Program-made: the position numbers and the translations under genes | Source: Adineta steineri | Lineage: Eukaryota > Rotifera > Eurotatoria > Adinetida > Adinetidae | Length of the DNA: 64,000 nt | Direction: 5' to 3' | Assembly (NCBI GenBank): GCA_905250115.1 | Contig: CAJNOI010000114.1 | Span: forward strand, 122,457 to 186,456 | Shown: positions 49,901 through 59,951 of the stretch, in pieces | How positions within the stretch are numbered: the first letter of the stretch is position 1 | Layout: each line of letters begins with the position of its first letter | The notes under the pieces: model-generated | Database searches by the model: none | What the model was told of the DNA's origin: nothing | What the model saw: only the letters and a program-made list of their open reading frames with translations

Positions 49901-50631
49901 ACATACGATTAGCCTGGAAACAAATAATACGTAAAGGAACATTTATAAATTTTATTTATTTTAAAAGTATATCAGTACTGGTATTTTTCTTTTGGTTTAC
50001 CTGAATGTGTCTAGTTTGTTGATCTTTCATGTTTCTGATAACATTATGTAAGCTATAGGACATGCATACATATCGTCTTTGACTTATGAAAATAAAAAGA
50101 AGATAAAAAGAACAACCGATAACAGATTTAATAATTAAATGTTTATTTTTCCTCATTGTTCCAACAGAAAATTTTTATTAAAATTTTTATTATTGTTCTG
50201 GTATTTTTGTCATATTGTACAGTAATCATTTGTCTCGACACAAAAATAATTGTAAATTTCCATCATTCTGTAATAATGATTGAAAAGAACAATAAAACTC
50301 TCTTTAGAGATTTTCTGTAAGGACAAATATTTTAAGAACTATATGTCTCGCAAATTATTTTCTTGAATTGTCAACGATGACCATACTTTAACGTTCTTTT
50401 CGTTTATAGGTAGCTGATAACTATCTCTGATGATACCTGTAACATTATGTGACGTATATTTAACGAACATGAAAGAACCAAGCGAAATACTGATAATAGA
50501 GAAAACAATGTAAATGATAATAAAAAGAACAATCTCGAAAGAAAATTCCTATACTATAAAATGACACATTATTCTCATTCATTTATAAACATTTCTTGAA
50601 GCAATTTACATTAATATCACTACAAAAAATA
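46979..50631. other. Gene-free spacer of about 3.65 kb
   Basis: AT-rich. A region of about 230 bases near 47495-47725 is dominated by GA-rich degenerate repeats. The promoter of the second complete ADP-ribosyltransferase gene should lie at the right end. No gene recognised. Confidence 0.4.
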
Positions 50632-53085
50632 ATGGGCAACAATTGCACATTAAGAAGATCTGTTCGAATTCATCCACAAGCTAATGCTAATCACGTATCA
50701 AGCGTTTCCAAAGATGCAGTTATAAATCGACGTATGGACATGCAAAAAATGCAAAATGTCATCCTTATTTGGTTGGATAACAAGATTGATGATGATGATA
50801 ATGCTGATTGTAATAATACAATCGAACAATTAAAATGTGAATTTAACAACATAAACACGTTCACGAATCGTGTCCGGTGTATTGAATTTATTAAAACCAT
50901 GAAAAACAACAAAGTATATATAATTGTTTCTGGTTCACTTGGGAAATATACTGTGCCTCATGTGCATGATATGTCCCAAGTAGATACCATTTTTATTTTT
51001 TGTAACAAGCAAGGACAATATATACAATGGGCCAAAGAATGGCCGAAAATAAAAGGAGTCTTCACAGATATAACATCCATCTGTGAAGCCCTTAAACGAG
51101 TTGTTTATCAATGTGAGCAAGATGACATCCCAATCAGCTTTGTGGCATCAAACAAGAAATTGGATCAATTAGATCCATCGTTTATGTATACTCAGATCTT
51201 GAAAGAGATCTTAGTAACCATCAACTTCGAAGATAAACATTTCAAAGAATTTATTACTCATTGTCGTGATATATATGCTGATAATGAGCATGATTTACAT
51301 AATATCGAAAAATTGGAACGTGAATATCATGATCGAAGACCTATTTGGTGGTATACTTATCAATATTTTTTATGTTCTATGCTCAATCAAGCATTAAGAT
51401 CAATGGATGTTGATATGATTCTTAGAATGGGTTTCTTTATCAAGGATCTATATCGTGACATTCAACGACTACATTCAGTACAATCTGATAATCATCAACC
51501 AGATGAAACATTTACAGTTTATCGTGGACAAGGTCTTCCGAAAGACGATTTCACCGAAATGAAAAAAGCTAAAGGTGGACTTCTTTCATTTAATAACTTT
51601 TTATCAACTAGTAAAAATCGTGATGTTTCTCTCTGTTTCGCACCACAAGTTCCTACAAATCTTGATCTTGTTGGAATTCTATTTGTTATATCATGTAATC
51701 CTACTCATTCAACAACTCCATTTGCTTCTATTAGCGATGTTAGTTATTTTCAAATAGAAAATGAAGTTCTCTTCTCTATGCATACCATTTTTCGCATTAG
51801 AGATATTAAACCAATGGATGAAAAGAACCATCTCTATCAAGTGAATTTAATATTGACCAATGACAAAGATCAAGACCTTCGTACTCTTACTGACAGTATC
51901 CGACAAGAGATCTTTCCAGATGTAGAAGGATGGTATAGATTAGGATTATTGCTAATTAAAATGGGTCAGTCTGACAAGGCTCAAGAAGTATATGGAGTTT
52001 TACTTCATCAAACAACGAATGAAAGTGAGAAGGCACCTATTTATAATCAACTAGGTATGATCAAAGATGACCAAGGCAAATATTCAGAAGCACTTACATA
52101 TTATGAAAAAGCCCTTGAAATTCGGCAACAATCACTTCCTTTCAATCATCCTGATTTGGGTGATTCTTATAACAACATCGGTTTGGTGTATTGCAACATG
52201 GGTGATTATCCAAAAGCATTTTCATCTCATGAAAAAGCTCTCGCAATTCGACAACAGTCACTTTCTTTCAATCATTCTAATTTGGGTGCTTCCTATAACA
52301 ACATCGGTAGTGTGTATGATAGGATGGGTGATTATCCAAAAGCACTTTCATCTCATGAAAAAGCCCTTGAAATTCGGCAACAATCACTTCCGTCCAATCA
52401 TCCTGATTTGGGTGATTCTTATAACAACATCGGTTTGGTGTATTGCAACATGGGAGATTATCCAAAAGCACTTTCATCTCATGAAAAAGCCCTTGCAATT
52501 CGACAACAATCACTTGTGTCCAATCATCCCGATTTGGGTATGTCCTATAACAACATCGGTATTGTGTACAAGAACCTGAGTGATTATTCAAAAGCACTTT
52601 CTTATTATGAGAAAGCCCTTACAATCAAACAACAATCACTTCCTTCCAATCATTCTAATTTGGGTGCTTCTTATAACAACATCGGTAGTGTGTATGATAG
52701 CATGGGTGATTATCCAAAAGCACTTTCATCTCATGGAAAAGCCCTTGCAATTCGACAGCAATCATTTCCTTCCAATCATCCTGATTTGGGTGGTTCCTAC
52801 AACAACATCGGTATTGTGTACAAGAACATGGGTGATTATCCAAAAGCACTATCTTATTATGAGAAAGCCCTTACAATCAAACAACAATCACTTTCGTCCA
52901 ATCATCCTGATTTGGGTGCTTCCTATAACAACATCGGTAATGTGTATGAAAATATGGGCAACTATGCAAAAGCTCATTCATTCTATGAACGTGCTGTACA
53001 AAATGGACAACAATCATTAACATCAAATCATCCTAGACTTCTAAAATGGAGAAAAAACGTCGAACGCATGAAAAAGAAATTATAA
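50632..53085 (+). CDS. Arginine-type ADP-ribosyltransferase with N-terminal alpha/beta domain and eight near-identical TPRs
   Basis: Uninterrupted ORF, 817 aa from the first ATG; the frame is open 12 codons further upstream but has no ATG there. The start MGNNCT fits N-myristoylation with a Cys5 that could be palmitoylated. The N-terminal domain (about residues 40-165) has strands VILIWLD, KVYIIVSG and TIFIFCNK as in the gene at 7375. The catalytic signature is complete: Arg298 in VYRG, Ser325-Thr-Ser327 in FLSTS, Glu376-Asn-Glu378. From about residue 435 a TPR array ends the protein; eight units are exactly 42 residues with consensus YNNIGxVYxNMGDYPKAL, like kinesin light chain. Mono-ADP-ribosylation of arginine on unknown targets is expected. 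AATAAA lies at 53114-53119. Intronless. Confidence 0.92.
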   Translation: MGNNCTLRRSVRIHPQANANHVSSVSKDAVINRRMDMQKMQNVILIWLDNKIDDDDNADCNNTIEQLKCEFNNINTFTNRVRCIEFIKTMKNNKVYIIVSGSLGKYTVPHVHDMSQVDTIFIFCNKQGQYIQWAKEWPKIKGVFTDITSICEALKRVVYQCEQDDIPISFVASNKKLDQLDPSFMYTQILKEILVTINFEDKHFKEFITHCRDIYADNEHDLHNIEKLEREYHDRRPIWWYTYQYFLCSMLNQALRSMDVDMILRMGFFIKDLYRDIQRLHSVQSDNHQPDETFTVYRGQGLPKDDFTEMKKAKGGLLSFNNFLSTSKNRDVSLCFAPQVPTNLDLVGILFVISCNPTHSTTPFASISDVSYFQIENEVLFSMHTIFRIRDIKPMDEKNHLYQVNLILTNDKDQDLRTLTDSIRQEIFPDVEGWYRLGLLLIKMGQSDKAQEVYGVLLHQTTNESEKAPIYNQLGMIKDDQGKYSEALTYYEKALEIRQQSLPFNHPDLGDSYNNIGLVYCNMGDYPKAFSSHEKALAIRQQSLSFNHSNLGASYNNIGSVYDRMGDYPKALSSHEKALEIRQQSLPSNHPDLGDSYNNIGLVYCNMGDYPKALSSHEKALAIRQQSLVSNHPDLGMSYNNIGIVYKNLSDYSKALSYYEKALTIKQQSLPSNHSNLGASYNNIGSVYDSMGDYPKALSSHGKALAIRQQSFPSNHPDLGGSYNNIGIVYKNMGDYPKALSYYEKALTIKQQSLSSNHPDLGASYNNIGNVYENMGNYAKAHSFYERAVQNGQQSLTSNHPRLLKWRKNVERMKKKL
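52042..53049 (+). repeat. Eight tandem 126-bp TPR-coding repeats
   Basis: Units start every 126 bases from 52042 to 52924. Most are near-identical at DNA level, including silent sites; the first and last are more divergent. A two-unit higher-order pattern is visible (SVYD...SSH then IVYK...SYY appears twice). Confidence 0.9.
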
Positions 53086-54788
53086 TTTCTTTCTGTATTT
53101 TTATTGAAAGTAAAATAAAACTGATGAAAAAGAAAATGTGTCTTTATTAAAACTCTGTTCTTATTGAGAACACAATATGAGCAGTGACACTCACCGGTAA
53201 GATAAACAATACATATTGAAAAGATATGTATTCTAGAAAAGACCTTTGGGGTTACATTATTATGTATGAACAAATAGAGTTTCGTTGTGTTAAATAAAAA
53301 AGAAAGATATTCAACAACAAAAACATAGAAGAATAGAAAAAGTTTATTTTATCGATAGAATGAATTATTCTTTTTGTTTCAATATTATACAATAGTTAAA
53401 ACCATTGATAAACTCAGCCATATTAAATGAATAGAATACCTGTATATATATACACATATAATAGATATCTGAGATACATATATGTGACTATTCGACAAGT
53501 GTGATGTACATCTATAAGAAAGAGCCTCAGTGATGGTAGGGATCTGCTATTCAAGAAAAGATCTATATATAAGGAGACAAAAGTAAATGATTGAGTAGTT
53601 GAATTCAAATTTCAGGTGAGACATTATTGTATTATTTGTCACAATTCGATCAAAATTTCTTATCTCTTTCACTTTTTATTATTGATTATATATCATCTAT
53701 TTTCTCATCATTATTACTAGAAAATATCTAATATGCTTATTAGCGTAAATATTGACACATTATCGAAATATTAAAGTGATCGAATACTTGTAAAATTGTC
53801 TGTTATTTTCTAATAGTTACAATGTGAAAATATCGATACGATTTGACTAATATTGGTAGCACTTTTTTATTGTTTCTAAAGAAGAATTCAGTAATAAATT
53901 ATATGGCTCGGTAGGTGAAGATGATTTGGAAAAAGATAAATGGCTGTAAACTTGCTCGAAACCGATACTATTCGCTTACTTAAATAAAGCCACATAACAA
54001 GGCATCTTTTTGAGAATTTGTCAACATCTTTTCATATAGATGGATAATGGTAGAGTACAAGCTTTAATAGGTTGGAGAATACGTTTTTTCATGGAGATTT
54101 ACTTCATGCTCATTCTCATAGACGATGGTTCGTTTGTCTAGATTATCAATAGATTCTTATACATCAAAATAATAGATCAAATATAATCAATGAAAAGCAT
54201 TGAAATCGAACATGAAGATAATTGATTTTGAAATAAATGATCTCAATTGTTTTTAATACATATAGTTAACTCACTCAAAACTAGACTTTTCGAACTTGTA
54301 GATATTCGTAGAACATGTTTTTTTTGATTACTTATTGTGCAAAAATATGTTCTGACATTGATAAGTATTCGAAAAAAAATTGTCCTGACAAGATCGAATA
54401 TAGATGTTGGATAAAAAAGACTAGGTGGTAATAAAAATGGTTTCAAAAAAATTAGAATAGAAACATATATATGTTTATTCTTCGTTATCTAATTGATGCA
54501 AAAAAATCACTTTAACATTCCGATGAATAATCGATTAATACATTTTTATTCAGTATATTTTATAATTGCCATGTCAAAAAAAAATGTTTTGCACAACAAA
54601 TTCTACGCATATTTTATATCCATTAAAATGCTTCCTGCTGTTTTCTTTTTGTAACTATATCCTAAGTGTTTTCGTTTATTTTGACAAAATTCACAAAATA
54701 AAATAAAATAGACGATTTTTTTATTGATAGAAAATTGAAAATAGTTTTTCGAAATCATTTATGAATGTGCATTTTTATATAAAGAGTA
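53086..54788. other. Gene-free spacer
   Basis: AT-rich, 1.7 kb, with the 3' end of the ADP-ribosyltransferase gene at its left and a fold-back transposon at its right. No gene recognised. Confidence 0.4.
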
Positions 54789-55482
54789 GGACAAGCATTT
54801 TTTCGAGCCCGTAATTAGACAGATTTGAGCCCAAAACGCTTGATTAGAGCCCGGTCGAAATCAATCAGGCTCAAAACAATATTGCTTTCTCTCCTTTGTT
54901 TTCTCTAGTATGAAACGAGCCCGATTAAACATTATTTTTAAACTACTATAGTTTACTTAGTGTAAAAAAAAATAAAATAATTTTATAGAACAGAAAAAAT
55001 ACAGAATATAGAGAATTATAAATATTTAATGTTCTAAAGCTGATGTAGCTTTTTTTGGTCAACCACGTCGTTTGCCTAAAGTTTCTAATTTATGTGGATC
55101 AGATATAGCATATAAGCCGAAATGAATTGAAGCACCAATTGCGTATTTACAAACATATGTCTTCAAATTTGTTCTGCAACTACACATCATTGGTAATGTA
55201 ATAAGTCGACCACTATAAAGCTAAATCAGCTTTAAAACATTAAATTATTTATAATTCTCTATATTCTGTATTTTTTCTGTTCTATAAAATTATGTTATTT
55301 TTTTTTTACACTAAGTAAACTATAGTAATTTAAAAATAATGTTTAATCGGGCTCGTTTCACACTAGAGAAAACAAAGGAGAGAAAGTAATATTGTTTTGA
55401 GCCTGATTGATCTCGATCGGGCTCCAATCAAGCGTTTTGGGCTCAAACCTGTCTAATTACGGGCTCGAAAAAATGCTTGTCC
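54789..55482. mobile_element. Fold-back DNA transposon remnant with SWIM zinc-finger fragment (Mutator-like)
   Basis: Inverted repeats of about 262 bases (54789-55050 and 55219-55482) match at roughly 95%. They begin GGACAAGCATTTTTTCGAGC and end with its inverse. The 168-base core, read on the minus strand, encodes a peptide with MMCSCRTNLKTYVCKY, then LETLGKRRG and a stop at 55061-55059. The C-x-C-x(n)-C pattern plus the basic GKRRG tail is that of the SWIM zinc finger at the C-terminus of Mutator-like transposases; the expected final His is Tyr. Long inverted repeats fit that superfamily. No clear 8-11 bp target duplication was found. It is non-autonomous and probably dead. Confidence 0.8.
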
Positions 55483-55788
55483 ATTTTTTTTCGTCTGTTT
55501 CTTTATTATAATTAGTTCTATAATTCAATGCAAGACGTATTACATTTATTTTCTTCCTATATATAGCATATTAGAAAATACAAAAATACAAAAAGAAACA
55601 GCAGGCAAGAATTCGATTGCTTCACATTATAATCTCTTCATCATCCTTAACCCAAAAACCAAGGCAAAATAAAAAAATAAAATCGACTCTTGAAATTCTT
55701 CTTGACATAAACGTAGACAGAAAGGTGAGACAAAACATATATAGAAAGTATATTCATAACATAACTAAGAGTATTCTGGGTAAGAATT
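55483..55788. other. Spacer between transposon and intermediate-filament gene
   Basis: 306 bases, AT-rich; likely promoter of the intermediate-filament gene. The transposon therefore sits about 300 bases upstream of that gene's start. Confidence 0.45.
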
Positions 55789-57696
55789 ATGTCTTCGGTT
55801 TCAAATAAAAATAATAATTCATCTAATACAAATTTGGGATCTACTGATCAACATACATCATCATTATTTATCAATATTCAACAATTACAAACTGGTATTC
55901 AAGTACAACATCAACATGAAAAAGAGTCATTAAACGAATTGAATCAACGTTTTCATCATTCTATCGATCGTGTTCGTTTGTTAGAATCACAAAATTTAAA
56001 ATATCGTACAAAACTTACAGCTATTCGAAAACAACCATTCGATGATAATGATATAAAATCGATTGAACATTTTTCTAATATAAAATCTGAACTTTCAAAG
56101 CAATACAATGCAACTATTGACTGTAAATCAGATTTCGAATGGTCTCAACTTCAAATTGGAATCTATCAAAAATGGATTGATATTGAACAACAACAGAAAG
56201 GCAAACAATTATCAGAACTTGAACAAGAATTGAAACAAGTTGTATCTAATCTTAATATTCTACATAAATCTTATGCAGAATTAGAACGAACAGCTAAAAA
56301 TCAGTATGTAGAACGTGATAACCTATTTACCCAATATTTAACATTGACACATAATTGGTGCAATCAAAAAGCAAAACGAAAGAAATACGATCAAAGTATG
56401 GAATTATTGAAGAATAATATCGTATTCTATAAAAATTTATCGGCATATATTGCACGGTTTGTATATTCAAATTTGTCTTTATTCTTACAGCTGATGAATA
56501 TAATTTTATTTAGATATACCGAATCATTACCGACTCAATCGAACGATGAGGTACAATATTGGGCGGGGGAATATGATAAATCTATTAAGAAGATACATCA
56601 TGATTTTGAATTATTTTATGCAAACATTTATCGTGATTTGACTTCGTATTATGAAATAAAAATGGAAGAAGTACGCAAAGAAGTTGAACAAACAAAACAC
56701 GAGCAACGTCTTGAAACGGAAGAATTTGTAATAAGTCAACAAGCACTTGAAAAAGAATATGAAAAAGTACAATATAGTTTAACTCATGAAAAAGAAATTT
56801 TACACAAATTAGAATCTGTATATTGTACGTAAATTTGAATATTTATTTTTCATTTTGTTTTTTTTTCGTTCTAAAAGCTAAATTAGAAGCAGAATTGAAA
56901 TCATTAGAAATTCAACATGAAGAGAAACTGGAATTACAAGCGAAAGAAATACATCATTATCAAGAAAGTATAATGACAATCGCTTTCGATATCAATGAAA
57001 TGCAGTCTAGGTTAGAGCAAAAAAAATATTACGAATGAATTTTGTTCTTCTTCTTCTAGTAAAATTAATTTGGAAACTGAAATTATTATTTATCGATATA
57101 TATTGAATGCTTTTGAAAATGAAGAACAAGTGACAATTGTCCCGCATAAGTCAACAGTTGCGAATGAAACAATAGGAAAATTCATTGCTAAAGGACGAAA
57201 AAAACATTCAATTGGTATTAGTAAGTGTATAGAATCTAAATAAAAATTAAGAAAAGAAGATTATTAATTATTTCTTTGTTGTAGAAGAATGTGCTGCTAA
57301 TGGTAAATATATTAGTTTGTTAAATTATTCAACAACTGATAATATCGATATTTCGAAATGGATATTGAAACAACGTACTGATTCTGCATCAGAAATTCAA
57401 TATATAATACCTGATGGTGTTGTACTGAAACAAGGAATAGAATTAAGAATCTATTCAAAACTTGGCAGTGCCAATGCTGATAGATCTTCGAATGAAAATA
57501 CTCTTTCTCGACTGGTGAATAATAATGTAACTTCATGGGGTATGTAAATAAAAAATCGTATGGAATGAATTTTATTTATTTTTGTTAATATTATTTAGGT
57601 GTAGGGAATACGATTGAAATACATCTGTTTAATCAGTATGGTGAAAAGCAAGCATCTTATTTAGAATCGATTGAAGCTCGAGCAACCAATATATAA
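55789..57696 (+). CDS. Intermediate-filament protein with lamin tail domain
   Basis: Six exons (55789-56456, 56514-56824, 56878-57010, 57060-57220, 57285-57539, 57599-57696) join in frame to 541 aa. A short head precedes a long coiled coil. The coil 1A start box reads LNQRFHHSIDRVRLLESQN (consensus LNDRFAxYIxKVRxLExxN). The rod-end box reads ETEIIIYRYILNAFENEE (consensus EIxxYRKLLEGEE). The tail (about residues 428-535) is a lamin tail domain with KYISLLNYS, ISKWILKQR and TSWGVGNTIEI. There is no C-terminal CaaX box and no obvious nuclear signal before the tail, so a cytoplasmic filament is more likely than a nuclear lamin. The first intron is 57 nt without a stop, so unspliced reading stays open. 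Confidence 0.88.
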
Positions 57697-59951
57697 TAAA
57701 TACTCACAAATGAACTATATTAGCATTTTATTTTTATTTTAGAAAAACTAACTAACAAAATAATTTAGTTTTTAGTATATTGTTTTAGTGATGTAATAAT
57801 AATAATAAATAAAATAATGGATATTCTAGCGTATGGTGGTTTTCATCAATAGATCATAAAAATAGTATCCTTGTGGAGAAATTAGAAACTATTTCATTAT
57901 GTACCGATAACATCTGTGAAAGTCTGTATTGAACAGTCCTATATTGCTCTTTTATGATCGATTGAATTGTCAATTTTCTATAAAATATCCAGCAACTATA
58001 TTTATTAATAAAGATCTTTCTGACTTCTCTCATAAACTTATTCTAGCTTAATACGTTACTTTTGCTTCAAAGAATGTAAAACAAAAACAAATCTTTCTCT
58101 TTTAATTATTTGATGTTTACGCAGAGAAAACTGACCAGAAAGTCCAATGGCTAGTAATATCCCAAGATCGATATCTATATATATAATGAAATCAAAGTTG
58201 AATCTTACAAAATAATTCTATTATAGTCTCCATCTTAATATTAATTTTCGAATACAAGAAAACTAAAATTTATACAATGTGTTACAATAGAGAAATTTGA
58301 AATGCATGATTGAAAAAGTATAAAAGGAACAAAATGCCTTGTTTTTTTACAGAAAAATATACCTTGAACATTGATATGGTTATCTGCAAGAATATAAATG
58401 TGACAATTTGATAAGAATTTTATATACACTCTCATCTCCATTCGAAATTGTATTTTTCAACAATTAAATTATAAAGAATATATTCTGTAAAATGATCTTT
58501 TAACGATTGCTATACATCATGCTACAATACCTGTTTAGTTAAGACTTTATAATGCATTTAACTATGATTACTTTTCAGATGAATGATACTATAATATTTA
58601 CTGATCCTATCCTTCACATATGTATTTTTTAAGTAGCGATACTTCTTGTTCGCCTCATTCAAAACATCATTTTAGCTTTGCACCCATAATTATCTCAACA
58701 GTTTGTTGATAATGTTTCAATATGAATAGTCTATTGTTTGATGAATTGAATTCTCGCATTTGTGCTTGCTACTAATTATGATGATGTCGATGCAATCATG
58801 ATATTAATCGAGTATTGATGATGATTCATAAGTGAATAGAAAATATATGTTTTAGTCGAGATAAATCACAGATTATATATACAATAGTGGATCACATATC
58901 TTCAAGAAATATGTATCGAATTACTGAGGTACAGTAGTTGAGATAAATCTCAAAAGACCTACTACATGTAACATTATAACACAGACATTGGAAAAAACCA
59001 AACTATGTGACGTAGTCAAAAAAAAATCAATAAAGCGGAACGAAAGGGAAGTATAAATATGAATGATACAATGAGTAAATATTATAGTTTCGATATATAT
59101 ATATATATACCAATATATAGAAATTCGTCTAACTATAAGGTATTACTTGGAATATTATTTGCATGCTTCTCATCGTCATCATCATCTTATCAGACTCTAT
59201 GATTCTAAGGGTGTGACTGAAAAATAGAATGACTCAAATGATTACATCCACCCACAATCGACTTGGAACTTAATTATTATGAATGATATCAATTCTCACT
59301 CAATGCAATAAGATTTTCAAACTTAGAATTCAACATTGTTTTATATTATAAACTGAATAAATCCGATTGAACTTTCGATTTAATAACAAAACAAAGAGCA
59401 AGAAAATTTAAATCAATGAAAACTGAATTAAAATATATGTCTGAAAGGTAATGCTTGAATTAGTTGTTTATTAAAATTATTTTTGAATGTAATATTATTA
59501 GAGGCTGATTTAGTCGGCATCGTCTCTATATTTAGCACTCGAATGTGTTCTATCGAACAGAATCATAATGTTGCATGATCTATTTCTAGTTTTATTTTAA
59601 TACATCTTTCTTGAACACAATATACAATTCCCATGTAAAAAGTTATATAACTTTTAATGACTTAATGAAACACGATATTACCTTTTTTTCGTTAAATCAT
59701 ACAGTTTTTACATCGGTCGCACTGAGTATTTTACAAAATAGATTCCATACTAATGTCTGAACGTAATTATAAAAGTTGTGATAGATTGATTGTATTTACG
59801 CAAAATAGAGACGTTAGATGAATTTTAAAAGAAAAATATTGTATTTTACACACAAAGACACGGTCACAACAAGAAAACGAACAACAATCACATTAGTGCT
59901 AAATAAACAGACAGTTAGACAGGAATATAACAAATAGAAGTTTATTTTTCG
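57697..59951. other. Gene-free convergent spacer
   Basis: About 2.25 kb, AT-rich, with AATAAA for the filament gene at 57804-57809. A TA microsatellite lies at about 59094-59109. No gene recognised. Confidence 0.45.

Noticed and set aside
50596..50631. Longer N-terminus for the second complete ADP-ribosyltransferase
   Set aside because: The extension begins at TTG; the first ATG at 50632 gives a myristoylation-type start like its paralogue.
52067..53020. Frame +2 and antisense ORFs over the TPR array
   Set aside because: Shadows produced by the 126-bp periodicity.
54768..55491. Target-site duplication around the fold-back element (CATTTTT-like on both sides)
   Set aside because: The left copy is not adjacent to the repeat end and the sequence is simple; not counted as a true duplication.
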